DNA of 64,000 nucleotides from Nocardioides aurantiacus (GTDB taxonomy: Bacteria; Actinomycetota; Actinomycetes; Propionibacteriales; Nocardioidaceae), in contig NZ_RKHO01000001.1 in assembly GCF_003752505.1 (NCBI RefSeq), positions 3,844,001-3,908,000 on the forward strand, given 5' to 3'. The notes under the pieces are model-generated. The model was not told the DNA's origin and did not search any database. It worked only from the letters and a program-made list of their open reading frames with translations. This document shows positions 1 through 7,652 of the stretch, piece after piece (positions within the stretch are counted from its first letter, which is position 1; each line of letters opens with the position of its first letter). The translations under genes were made by a program, and so were the position numbers.

Positions 1-661
1 GGGTGAGGGCGTCGAGCCCGGTCGCGGCGTTGAGCGCCTCGGGCATGGTGGTGAGCAGCCGCGGGTCGGTCAGCGAGATGTCGGGCACCAGCGCCCGGCC
101 CATCACGGTGACCTTCACCGAGCGCTCGGTGTCGGTGACGATGCAGAACTGCGAGACGTCGGCGCCGGTGCCCGAGGTGCTGGGGATCATCAGCATCGGC
201 GGGATCGGTCGGGTCACCTGGTCGACGCCGGCGTAGTCGAGGATGTCGCCGTCGTTGCTCGACAGGATCGCGACGCCCTTGGCGGCGTCGATGCACGAGC
301 CCCCGCCGAGCGCGATGATGACGTCGCAGCCGCGGTCGACGTACCACGCGTGGGCAGCCCGGACCTCGTGGTCCTTGGGGTTGGGCGTGAGGTCGTGCCA
401 GACCTGGGGGTCCAGGCGCGCGTCGCGGAGGTGGCCGAGCAGCAGGTCGACCCAGCCGGCCTCGATGACGCCCGGGTCGGTGACGACCAGCGGTCGCCTG
501 GCGCCCAGCCGGGCGGCGGCGAAGCCGGCCTCGGCCAGTGCACCGACGCCGAAGACGACCTCGGGCGCGTGGAACTTCACGACCGCACCGAGCGCGGCGT
601 CCCCGTCGGGGTCGCGCGGCACCCCGGGACCGAGGTCGGCGGTGCTGGCGAGGAGGCTCAC
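1..661 (-). CDS. Iron-containing alcohol dehydrogenase, C-terminus cut by window edge
   Basis: This is the N-terminal 220 codons of a group III (Fe-dependent) alcohol dehydrogenase, an NAD(P)-linked enzyme that interconverts alcohols and aldehydes. Visible are the nucleotide-binding motif GGGSCIDAAKG, the following PSTSGTGADVS segment typical of the family, and the start of the metal-binding half (TGLDALT). The GTG start at 661 has a GGA about 9 nt upstream. An in-frame TTG four codons earlier is an alternative. The PSTSGTGADVSQF type resembles ErcA-like ethanol-oxidation regulators or dehydrogenases, but the substrate cannot be read from the sequence. It is transcribed divergently from the PPOX-fold gene at 930. 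Confidence 0.88.
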   Translation of the reverse strand, partial: MSLLASTADLGPGVPRDPDGDAALGAVVKFHAPEVVFGVGALAEAGFAAARLGARRPLVVTDPGVIEAGWVDLLLGHLRDARLDPQVWHDLTPNPKDHEVRAAHAWYVDRGCDVIIALGGGSCIDAAKGVAILSSNDGDILDYAGVDQVTRPIPPMLMIPSTSGTGADVSQFCIVTDTERSVKVTVMGRALVPDISLTDPRLLTTMPEALNAATGLDALT

Positions 662-929
662 GACTGCGTCCAATCTGAGGTGGCGCCGAGGCTACCCCCG
701 CACCCGGCGCCGGGGGGAGTGCTCGGGTCAGCGTCCGGCCCGTGGGCTGCAGGTGGTGGAGACCGGGGCGCCCACAGGGTAGGCGTGACCCCCGTCACCA
801 GTCCCTCTCCGATCGGACGGGCGCCCCACGGTCCGTCCGCGCCTCGGGCGGCCCTGACTAGCGTGGACCGCGTACGACGCACCGCAGCCGACCGACCCCG
901 GTCGGTCACCGACCCCCGGGAGGGACCCC

Positions 930-1433
930 ATGAGCGACCGCACCGAGCACGACGAGCAGGCACTGCAGCAGGAGAAGGTCGTGGAGATGATGCGCAGCGA
1001 CCGGTTCTGCATGCTGACCTCGGTCGGCGACGAGGGCCGGCTGCAGTCGCACCCGATGACCCCCCAGGAGGTCACCGACGAGGGCGACGTCTGGTTCTTC
1101 ATCGACACCACCAGCCACCACGCGGACAACATCCGCGCCGAGAAGCGGGTCAACCTGGCCTTCGCCGACGGCTCGACGTGGCTCTCGGTGGCCGGGCACG
1201 GCGACGTGCGCGACGACCGGGCCAAGGTCGAGGAGCTGTGGAACCCGATGGTCGCGGCGTGGTTCCCCGACGGCAAGGACTCCCCGGGGGTCGGGCTGCT
1301 GCACGTCGAGACCGACTCCGCGCAGTACTGGGACAGCCCCGGCGGCGGCCGCGTCGCCAGCGCCCTGTCCTTCGTGAAGACCCGGATCACCGGAGGTCGT
1401 CCGGCCGGCACGTCGGAAACCGTGGACCTTTAA
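930..1433 (+). CDS. Pyridoxamine 5'-phosphate oxidase-fold general stress protein
   Basis: A 167-residue protein of the general stress protein 26 / pyridoxamine oxidase-like split-barrel family, which binds FMN or related flavins. The fold is shown by the N-terminal strand pair (residues about 25-50), the WFFIDTTSHHADNI segment and the LAFADGSTWLSVAGHGDV strand-turn-strand. A GGGAGGG ribosome-binding site lies just before the ATG. The upstream 270 bp form a divergent promoter region shared with the alcohol dehydrogenase. The family is often stress induced, but the exact reaction is unknown. The gene ends about 40 bp before the c-di-AMP riboswitch. Confidence 0.85.
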   Translation: MSDRTEHDEQALQQEKVVEMMRSDRFCMLTSVGDEGRLQSHPMTPQEVTDEGDVWFFIDTTSHHADNIRAEKRVNLAFADGSTWLSVAGHGDVRDDRAKVEELWNPMVAAWFPDGKDSPGVGLLHVETDSAQYWDSPGGGRVASALSFVKTRITGGRPAGTSETVDL

Positions 1434-1474
1434 ACCAAACGGCACTACTCTCGTCTGGCTATCGCACCTCTCCC

Positions 1475-1653
1475 CCGGGATTCGCCGAGTCCTGCCCGTC
1501 CGGGGGCGACCCTCCGTCAGTCATGGGCAGGAGTGGGGGAACCACACGTTCCACGCAGCCGTCGCCAACCAGGCGTCGGGTGCTCGGGGTGAAGTCGCCG
1601 TGAGGCGGCGGAGCACTTTCCAGCTCCAACCCGACAGCTCACCTCACAGGCGT
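1475..1653 (+). ncRNA. c-di-AMP riboswitch (ydaO-yuaA class)
   Basis: The leader contains the conserved blocks of the ydaO-yuaA aptamer in order: TTCGCCGAGTCCTGCCCG pairing with GGGCAGGAG, then TGGGGGAACCA, then TCGGGGTGAAGTC, and finally AACCCGACAGCTCACCTCACA near the 3' end (quoted in part). The aptamer sits directly upstream of a secreted NlpC/P60 hydrolase, the classic target of this riboswitch in actinobacteria, where c-di-AMP binding turns the gene off. Boundaries are by eye. The expression platform is not obvious; control may act through the ribosome-binding site at 1654-1660. Confidence 0.9.
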
Positions 1654-1666
1654 GGGAAAGGTCCTC

Positions 1667-2158
1667 ATGTCCTCGCACGCCCTGCCGCGCCCGCACCACC
1701 CCCGCGCCCTCGCCCAGCTGCTCGTGATGATGGTGCTCGCCGCCGGCCTCGTGCTGGCCGGCCCCGCCGGTGACGCGTCCGCCGCGTCGACCACCAAGGT
1801 CCGCAACGCGACCAACATCGCCCTGAACCAGAAGGGCGACCCCTACCGCTACGGCGCCGCGGGGCCCGGTGCCTTCGACTGTTCCGGGCTCATCTACTAC
1901 AGCTACCGCAAGGCCGGCATCTCGGTGCCGCGCACGTCGGGCCAGCAGGCGGCCCACGCCCGTCGCATCGCCAAGGGCAACATGCGCCGCGGCGACCTGA
2001 TGTTCTTCCACAACGGCGGCCGGGTCTACCACGCCGCGATCTTCCTGGGCTGGAAGGACGGCCGGGCGCAGCTCCTGCACTCCCCCCGGAGCGGCAGCCG
2101 CGTCCACGTCACGCGGACCTGGACGACACAGTGGTTCGGAGGCACCCTCCGCGGCTGA
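1667..2158 (+). CDS. Secreted NlpC/P60 peptidoglycan endopeptidase
   Basis: A 163-residue exported cell-wall hydrolase. Residues 1-40 form a signal peptide (positive start, hydrophobic LLVMMVLAAGLVLAG core, cleavage near DASA-A). The rest is one NlpC/P60 domain with catalytic Cys72 (FDCSGL) and His122 (VYHAAIF), and a likely third polar residue at His138. It should cut D-Glu-to-diamino-acid bonds in peptidoglycan stems. The ATG at 1667 was chosen because a GGAAAGG site lies 6-12 nt upstream; a GTG at 1652 would overlap the riboswitch. Control by c-di-AMP through the leader is strongly implied. Confidence 0.93.
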   Translation: MSSHALPRPHHPRALAQLLVMMVLAAGLVLAGPAGDASAASTTKVRNATNIALNQKGDPYRYGAAGPGAFDCSGLIYYSYRKAGISVPRTSGQQAAHARRIAKGNMRRGDLMFFHNGGRVYHAAIFLGWKDGRAQLLHSPRSGSRVHVTRTWTTQWFGGTLRG

Positions 2159-2178
2159 ACGGGCCTACGCTTCGGCGC

Positions 2179-2607
2179 ATGACCACCCAGCACCTCGGCC
2201 GGCCGCTCGACACCGACGTCGCCGACGAGGAGCAGGAGTCGCGCACGCAGCTCGACGGCCTCTTCGAGGCCTCGCCGGCGTCCTCGTCGCACACCTCCGC
2301 CGCGGCGGTCCTCGCGTTCGTCGCGGGGACCGCCGCGGTGCTGCTGTCCCCCTTCTCGCTCCACCTCGGTCTGGCCGTGGTCCTGGCCGTGGTCGCGCTG
2401 GTCGCCTCCGTGGTCGGGCTGGCCCGGGCCAGCCGGCCCGGGACCGCCGGCACCGTGCTCGCCTCGCTCGGCATGGTCGCGGCGCTGGCGACCGCCGCCG
2501 TCGTCGGGCTCCGGTACGCCGGCATCGACACCGCCGTGGCCGATGGGCTGGGCCCGGCGCTGCGCGACGCCTCCGAGGCGCTGACCGCGCTCTTCCCCCG
2601 GCCCTGA
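2179..2607 (+). CDS. Hypothetical three-helix membrane protein
   Basis: A 142-residue protein of unknown function. A polar, acidic N-terminus (about 40 residues) is followed by three hydrophobic segments (about 42-58, 62-82, 88-110) and a short amphipathic tail. The chosen ATG has no Shine-Dalgarno sequence but lies 7 nt after a TACGCT -10 hexamer (2166-2171), so the mRNA is probably leaderless. It starts only 20 bp after the NlpC/P60 gene. The layout resembles the DUF4190-type small membrane proteins common in actinobacteria, but I do not recognise it with certainty. Confidence 0.75.
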   Translation: MTTQHLGRPLDTDVADEEQESRTQLDGLFEASPASSSHTSAAAVLAFVAGTAAVLLSPFSLHLGLAVVLAVVALVASVVGLARASRPGTAGTVLASLGMVAALATAAVVGLRYAGIDTAVADGLGPALRDASEALTALFPRP

Positions 2608-2705
2608 CGCCCTGCCCGGGAGGACCGCGGCGTTCGTCACCCACCCGTCCCCCGAGGAGCGCGATGCGGCTGCACCCGTCGGGGCAGCACGGCACGGCGT
2701 GAGGC

Positions 2706-3113
2706 TCAGGCGGGACTGAGCGCCAGCGCGACCCGCTGGGGCTCGCGGCCCCGGCGCGCGATCCGCTCCACGATCCCGAAGACCCGGAACTCCCAGCGGT
2801 AGCGCTCGCGCAGCCGGTGCTCCACCGCCGCCACCCGCGCCGGGTCGTCGCTGACGCTCGCACGGGCCTCGACCGTGGGCGCGCCCTCGGCCACGCGACC
2901 GCGCCGGTCGCAGGGACGCAGCGTCACCCGGCCGTCGCGGCGCAGCCGCTTCACCTTGCCGCTGCCGGCCGGCGTCCACACCGCGAGGCCCTCGGCGCCG
3001 TCGGGGACGAGCCAGACCGGGGTGGCCACGCCCTCGCCGTTGCGGCGGAAGGTGGTCAGCGAGACGAACCGCTCGTCGGCGAGGTCGCGCAGGGTGGTCG
3101 TCGGGGTGGTCAC
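2706..3113 (-). CDS. PPOX-class F420- or flavin-dependent oxidoreductase
   Basis: A 135-residue split-barrel flavin/deazaflavin-binding protein. Family features are the opening LADERFVSLTTFRRNGEGVA, the VWTPAGSGKVKRLRRDGRV strand pair with its basic ligand-contacting residues, and the closing EPQRVALAL strand. Members bind F420, FMN or heme and act as reductases. Actinobacteria commonly use F420, which favours that cofactor, but this is inference. The start codon is GTG. It is divergent from the DUF429-RelA/SpoT gene with only 32 bp between the starts, so the two promoters overlap. Confidence 0.82.
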   Translation of the reverse strand: MTTPTTTLRDLADERFVSLTTFRRNGEGVATPVWLVPDGAEGLAVWTPAGSGKVKRLRRDGRVTLRPCDRRGRVAEGAPTVEARASVSDDPARVAAVEHRLRERYRWEFRVFGIVERIARRGREPQRVALALSPA

Positions 3114-3145
3114 CGCCCCAGCGTGACAGGTGCGAGGCTGGGTCC

Positions 3146-5017
3146 ATGTTCCACATCGGTGTCGACCTGGCCTGGGGACGTCGGCAGCCGACCGGTGTCG
3201 CCGTGCTCGACGACGAGGGTCGGCTGGTGCAGCTGGCGGCCGTGCGCACGGACGAGGAGATCCTCGCGCTGCTGGCGCCGTACGTCGACGGACCCTGCAC
3301 CGTCGCCCTCGACGCCCCGCTCGTGGTCACCAACCCGACCGGCAACCGACCCGCCGAGCGCGCGCTCAACGCCGACTTCGCCCGCTTCGACGCCGGCGCC
3401 CACCCGAGCAACACCGGCAAGCGCGAGTTCGCCGACGGCACCCGCGGCGGCGCCCTGGCCGAGCGGCTCGGGCTCGACCTCGACCCCCACGCCCACTCCC
3501 CGCGGGCGGCGATCGAGGTCTACCCGCACGCCGCGACGATCTCGCTGTTCCGGCTGGGCCGGACGCTGAAGTACAAGAACAAGCAGGGCCGCGACCTCGA
3601 GCAGCTGCGTGGCGAGCTGCTCGTGCTGATGGGGCTGCTCGAGGGGCTGGGCGGGGCGGAGCCGGCGCTGCAGCTCACCGGCCCGGGGACCTACGCCGCC
3701 GGGGTCGTCGAGGCCGGGGTCGGCGGGGTCGGCGAGGGCGGGGCCGGCGAGGGCGGGGCCGGCTGGACGGCGCTGCGCCGCCAGGTGCAGCACGCCACGC
3801 GCAAGAGCGAGCTGCGCGTCGTGGAGGACCAGGTCGACGCCGTGGTCTGCGCCTACGTCGCCCTCTTCGCCGCGCGCCGGCCCGACGAGATCACCTCCTA
3901 CGGCGACGCCGCGACCGGGATGATCGTCACCCCGCGGCTGCCCGAGGACCACCAGCCGACGCCGCGTCCGCGTCGCGGACCGCAGGACACCTCGCCGCCC
4001 CCGCCCGACCCGGTGGGCGCGGTGCGGGAGTACGCCCTGCGCCACCCCGGCCTGGTGCGTGCCGGCGAGGAGTTCCTGGCGATGGTGACCGGCATCCTCG
4101 ACGACGCCGGCATCAACTACCTGACCGTCACCGGGCGCACCAAGACGGTGGCGTCCTTCGCGGAGAAGGCGCGCCGCCTCGGCCTCGACGGCGAGCCGCT
4201 CTACCCCGACGCGGCCCGCCAGATCGCCGACACCATCGGGCTGCGTGTCATCACCTACGTCCACGGCGACGTCGACACCGTCGCGGACCTGCTCCGCGAG
4301 CAGCTGCTGGTGCGCGACGACCGCGACATGGGGCAGGAGACCGCGCAGGAGGGCCGCTTCGGCTACGCCAGCCGCCACCTCCAGGTCGCGCTCGACCCCG
4401 AGCGCCCGGTGGCTGCGGGCCTCGAGCCGCTGGTCGGGCTGACGGCCCAGGTCCAGATCCGCACCGTGCTGCAGCACGCCTGGGCCGAGTTCGAGCACGA
4501 CATCCGCTACAAGGGCTCGATACCCGAGGAGCACGCCCACGACTTCGACCGCCGGTTCACCCTCGCTGCCGGCCTGCTCGAGCTCGCCGACCGGGAGTTC
4601 TCCACCATCCGCGACACGCTGCGGGCACCGGAGCGGCGTACGCCCTCCGACACCGGCGTGGAGGAGGCCGCCACCGACCCGCGCGCCGGCATCGAGCCGC
4701 GCGACCTCGCCGCGTTCCTGGCCGGGCAGTACGCCGAGGCCGGCTGGTCGCGCACCGACCACTACGCCTGGATCGCCGGCCTCACCCACGAGCTCGGCCT
4801 GCTGACCCTGGCCGACCTGGCCCAGACGCTGCGCGAGGTCGACGAGACCGTGATCGCGGAGCGGATGGACTACCGCTACCCGCCCGGCGCCGTGCGCCGC
4901 CTCGACGACGCCCTCCTGCTCGCCTTCGGCGACGCCTACGTCGCCCTCCACGGCAACGCCCACCGCCGCGACCTCCTCGACGCCCGGCTCGCCCGGCTGC
5001 ACGCGCCGCCGGGATAG
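3146..5017 (+). CDS. DUF429 - RelA/SpoT synthetase domain fusion protein
   Basis: A 623-residue two-domain protein. Residues about 1-260 are a DUF429 (RNase H-like fold) domain with acidic motifs IGVDLAW, VALDAPL, AAIEVYPHA and DQVDAVVCAYVA. A glycine-rich insert is coded by a 15-bp exact tandem repeat (3731-3760). Residues about 300-480 are a (p)ppGpp synthetase domain: GRTKTVASFAEKA (330-342), IADTIGLRV with Asp362, GYASRH at 406-411, and QVQIRT at 435-440. In the usual (E)VQIRT signature the first residue is Glu, which helps catalysis; here it is Gln435. No HD hydrolase domain is present. The C-terminal 120 residues are helical. It may be an alarmone-type nucleotidyl or pyrophosphate transferase, or an inactive sensor. 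Confidence 0.85.
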   Translation: MFHIGVDLAWGRRQPTGVAVLDDEGRLVQLAAVRTDEEILALLAPYVDGPCTVALDAPLVVTNPTGNRPAERALNADFARFDAGAHPSNTGKREFADGTRGGALAERLGLDLDPHAHSPRAAIEVYPHAATISLFRLGRTLKYKNKQGRDLEQLRGELLVLMGLLEGLGGAEPALQLTGPGTYAAGVVEAGVGGVGEGGAGEGGAGWTALRRQVQHATRKSELRVVEDQVDAVVCAYVALFAARRPDEITSYGDAATGMIVTPRLPEDHQPTPRPRRGPQDTSPPPPDPVGAVREYALRHPGLVRAGEEFLAMVTGILDDAGINYLTVTGRTKTVASFAEKARRLGLDGEPLYPDAARQIADTIGLRVITYVHGDVDTVADLLREQLLVRDDRDMGQETAQEGRFGYASRHLQVALDPERPVAAGLEPLVGLTAQVQIRTVLQHAWAEFEHDIRYKGSIPEEHAHDFDRRFTLAAGLLELADREFSTIRDTLRAPERRTPSDTGVEEAATDPRAGIEPRDLAAFLAGQYAEAGWSRTDHYAWIAGLTHELGLLTLADLAQTLREVDETVIAERMDYRYPPGAVRRLDDALLLAFGDAYVALHGNAHRRDLLDARLARLHAPPG

Positions 5018-5103
5018 GGGGGGGCGCAGCAGACCCACCGACGTACGCCGCCCTGCCGTCCCACTGCCCGGCAGCCCGCCCGGCCCAGCCCCGGGGCCAG
5101 CCC

Positions 5104-5874
5104 TCAGTCGGCGACGTCGACGTGCACGTGGTCGCGGTGCTCGAGCACCGCGGCGACCTCCGCCGAGCGGCCCGAGGTGTCCGGGGCGTAGTCGCGCCAG
5201 CCCTGGAGCGCCCGCCGGGCGGTCCAGATCCGGCCGTCGAAGATGACCGTCTCGACCGCGAGGCGGTCGGCGTGGGCGACGAGGTAGTGGGCGACGGCCC
5301 AGCCGCGCACCTTCTGGGGCCGGGTGACGGGGCGGAAGAAGACGTCGACGGCGCGGCCCTCGTAGTGCGCCGACCCCGGCATGTGGCCCTCGCTCACGCC
5401 GCCGGGGGCGAAGCCGCCGACGCGCTGCTCGCCGAAGGCCTCGTCGAGGTCCTCGCGGACCGCGGCGGCCCGGGCGGTGAGGCCGCGACGGTCGAGCTCG
5501 TCGGGCTCGGCCGCGGCACCGCCGCCGTGGGTGCAGCTGAGGGCGTGCCACGCCCGACCCTTCAGCGCGCGGGCCACCACGACGGAGTCCTCGTCGTCGA
5601 GGTCGAGCTCGCCGGCCACGGCCTCGGCCGTGGTGCGCATCCGCAGGTCGAGGCGCATCGCCCGCGCGGCGACGGTCGCAGCCCGCTGCGCCTGGGCGGT
5701 GCTGAGGTCGACCTCGTCGTCGCCGACGGTCGCGGTGCAGTCGGCGAGGCCCGGCAGCATCGACGGGCGGCCCAGCGCCGCGAGCAGCGTCACGACCAGC
5801 ACGGCGACGGCGAGCAGCGCGGTCGCGACGACCACCAGCCGCCGGACCGGGCTGCGCTGCTGCACCCGTGCCAT
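5104..5874 (-). CDS. Membrane-anchored M15-type peptidase-like protein
   Basis: A 256-residue protein with one N-terminal membrane helix (residues about 13-35) and an extracytoplasmic region. The motif SAHYEGRAVD (His170, Asp177) fits the SxHxxGxAxD zinc site of M15 D-Ala-D-Ala carboxypeptidases, and the C-terminal EHRDHVHVDV supplies the expected HxH. Between them lies a LAVETVIFDGRIWTARR segment. The spacing is close to VanY-like enzymes, but overall similarity seems low, so substrate and activity are uncertain. ATG at 5872-5874 was preferred over a longer frame because the membrane segment follows directly. Confidence 0.75.
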   Translation of the reverse strand: MARVQQRSPVRRLVVVATALLAVAVLVVTLLAALGRPSMLPGLADCTATVGDDEVDLSTAQAQRAATVAARAMRLDLRMRTTAEAVAGELDLDDEDSVVVARALKGRAWHALSCTHGGGAAAEPDELDRRGLTARAAAVREDLDEAFGEQRVGGFAPGGVSEGHMPGSAHYEGRAVDVFFRPVTRPQKVRGWAVAHYLVAHADRLAVETVIFDGRIWTARRALQGWRDYAPDTSGRSAEVAAVLEHRDHVHVDVAD

Positions 5875-5989
5875 GACGCCAGTGTCCGGACCGCACCAAG
5901 CCAGGAGACCGGGCTCACGCCCGGCGCCCGTCCGAGGGGTCCCCGGGTGGGTACGTTGTCTGTCCAGCACCTCGAGGGAGGGACTTCAC

Positions 5990-6265
5990 ATGTTCAACAT
6001 CATCGGCCTGCTCGTCGTCGGCCTGATCATCGGCGCCATCGCCCGTCTCATCAAGCCCGGCCGTCAGGCGCTCGGCATCGTCGGCACCCTGCTGCTCGGC
6101 GTCGCGGGCGCGCTCATCGGCGGCCTCGTGGCCAGCTTCCTGGGCACCGGCGAGATCTTCGAGCTCAACATCATCGGGTTCATCGTCGCCGTCGTCGCCG
6201 CCTTCCTGCTGATCGGCGTGGCCGAGGCCACCGTCGGCAAGAACAAGGGCGCCGTACGCCGCTGA
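5990..6265 (+). CDS. GlsB/YeaQ/YmgE-family stress-response membrane protein
   Basis: A 91-residue, very hydrophobic protein with three predicted membrane helices. It carries the family pattern LLVVGLIIGAIARLIKPG followed by a glycine-rich GTLLLGVAGALIGGLV helix and a final FIVAVVAAFLLIGV helix. These transglycosylase-associated-type membrane proteins are linked to general stress responses; their molecular role is unknown. A GAGGGAGGG ribosome-binding site precedes the ATG. TACGTT upstream (about 5952) is a candidate -10 element, which would leave a normal leader of about 30 nt. Confidence 0.88.
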   Translation: MFNIIGLLVVGLIIGAIARLIKPGRQALGIVGTLLLGVAGALIGGLVASFLGTGEIFELNIIGFIVAVVAAFLLIGVAEATVGKNKGAVRR

Positions 6266-6290
6266 TCCCAGCGCACCGGCACCACCGGCA

Positions 6291-6701
6291 TCACCACCCG
6301 GCCGCCGCGACCGCCCCGACCAGGGCGACCGCGGCGGCCGCGGTGCGTCCGCGGTCGACGAGCAGCAGCCGTCGCACCAGCGCCGCGTCCCAGCCCCGCC
6401 CGAGCCGGCCGTGGATCGGCGCCGCCGCCACGGCCGTGAGGCCGAGCGCGACCGCGTTGCCCAGCACCGCCAGGCCGGTGGCCCACGACCGGTCGTCCAG
6501 CAGCACGCCGACGCAGGTGACCAGCACCGCGGCGTACACCCCGACGACCAGGGGCACGATCCGGCGTGAGTGGGCGTCGTGCGCCGGTGCCCACCTGGCA
6601 CGCGGCACCGCGGCCAGCGCGGGGTAGGCCAGCGTCGAGACCGTCACCTGGAAGCCCAGGTGCACCCCGGTTGCCGCCAGCAGGGCGACCTCCCAGCTCA
6701 C
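6291..6701 (-). CDS. Hypothetical four-helix membrane protein
   Basis: A 136-residue integral membrane protein with about four hydrophobic segments. The short polar loop PRARWAPAHDAHSRRIVPLV after the first helix resembles DUF1772/anthrone-oxygenase-like membrane proteins, where a conserved histidine-containing loop occurs at this place. The resemblance is weak and no function can be given. It lies 55 bp downstream of the patatin gene on the same strand and converges with the GlsB-type gene. Confidence 0.65.
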   Translation of the reverse strand: MSWEVALLAATGVHLGFQVTVSTLAYPALAAVPRARWAPAHDAHSRRIVPLVVGVYAAVLVTCVGVLLDDRSWATGLAVLGNAVALGLTAVAAAPIHGRLGRGWDAALVRRLLLVDRGRTAAAAVALVGAVAAAGW

Positions 6702-6756
6702 GAGCAGCCCACCGGCACGCTCACCGGCCCGCTCATCGACCCGTTCACCGGCCCGC

Positions 6757-7626
6757 TCACCGGCCCCAGACCTCGGCCACCCGCGCCGCCTCGGCCGCGG
6801 CCTGGCGCAGCCCGGCCCGGGCCGCGTCGGCCCGCTTGGCCGGGTCGAGCACGTTGCGACCGATGTCGGCCCGCGCCGCCTCGTCGGGGCTGACCACGAC
6901 GCTGCGCTCCGGCGCGACGTGCTCCAGCTGCGCCGCGACCGACGTGGCCCGGCTCAGCGCCCGCGGGATCGGGGCCAGCACCACGACCCGGTCGGCGCCG
7001 GCGGCGAGGTCGGCGTTGGCGGTCGAGCGGACCCCGCCGTCGACGTGGAGGCGACCCTGCACCTCGACGGGCGGCCAGACCAGGGGTACGGCGCAGCTCG
7101 CCGCGACGGCCCGGGTCAGGTCGGCCCCGGACTCGCGGGTGAAGCGCACCAGCTCGCCGGTGTCGGTGGCGACGGCGGTGACCACGAGGTCGCGGTCGGG
7201 CCAGTCGAGGTCGCCGTCGGCGGTGCGCAGCCGGCCGCGGATCACCTCGACGCGCGGCTCGGCCTCCCCCGGGCCCGCCGGCGGGTGCGCCCGGACCGCC
7301 ATCGCGGCGACCCGACGCCGCTTGGTCCGGCCGCTGCCGGGCAGCAGCATGGCGGGAGCCATCCGCAGCAGCGTCCCGAGCCCCAGGTCGGCGGCCAGCT
7401 CCCCGGTGGCGGGACGCAGCTGGCCGGCGTACAGGTCGGCGAGGGTGCGCCCGCTCGTGGCCTGCGTCGTCACCTGGGCGCCCACCACCGAGCCCGCGGA
7501 CGTGCCCACGACGAGGTCGGCGGTGGTCAGGTCGACGCCCGCCTCGGCCAGGCCGTGGAGCAGGCCGAGCTCCCAGGCGATGCCGGTGACGCCGCCACCG
7601 CCGAGCACGAGCGCGGTCCTGGGCAT
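6757..7626 (-). CDS. Patatin-like phospholipase / serine hydrolase
   Basis: A 289-residue patatin-fold lipid acyl hydrolase. The oxyanion-hole motif GGGGVTG lies at residues 9-15, the nucleophile Ser43 is in GTSAG, and the catalytic Asp196 is in VDGGV; these form the Ser-Asp dyad. No signal peptide is visible, so it acts in the cytoplasm or at the inner membrane face. The start was placed at the ATG at 7624-7626 because the oxyanion motif must sit near the N-terminus. It is 26 bp downstream of the spermidine-synthase-like gene and probably cotranscribed. A degenerate repeat of GCTCACCGGCCC surrounds the stop codon (about 6708-6765). Confidence 0.9.
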   Translation of the reverse strand: MPRTALVLGGGGVTGIAWELGLLHGLAEAGVDLTTADLVVGTSAGSVVGAQVTTQATSGRTLADLYAGQLRPATGELAADLGLGTLLRMAPAMLLPGSGRTKRRRVAAMAVRAHPPAGPGEAEPRVEVIRGRLRTADGDLDWPDRDLVVTAVATDTGELVRFTRESGADLTRAVAASCAVPLVWPPVEVQGRLHVDGGVRSTANADLAAGADRVVVLAPIPRALSRATSVAAQLEHVAPERSVVVSPDEAARADIGRNVLDPAKRADAARAGLRQAAAEAARVAEVWGR

Positions 7627-7652
7627 GGGTTCCTCCGGGGGTGGTGGGCGGG

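Noticed and set aside
3110-5899. A 929-codon minus-strand open frame
   Set aside because: It is antisense to the DUF429-RelA/SpoT gene and runs through several unrelated genes. Its composition is that of a shadow frame.
6708-6765. Short GCTCACCGGCCC repeats near the patatin stop
   Set aside because: Units are degenerate, few and partly coding. There is no dyad symmetry or conserved spacing to suggest a regulatory array.
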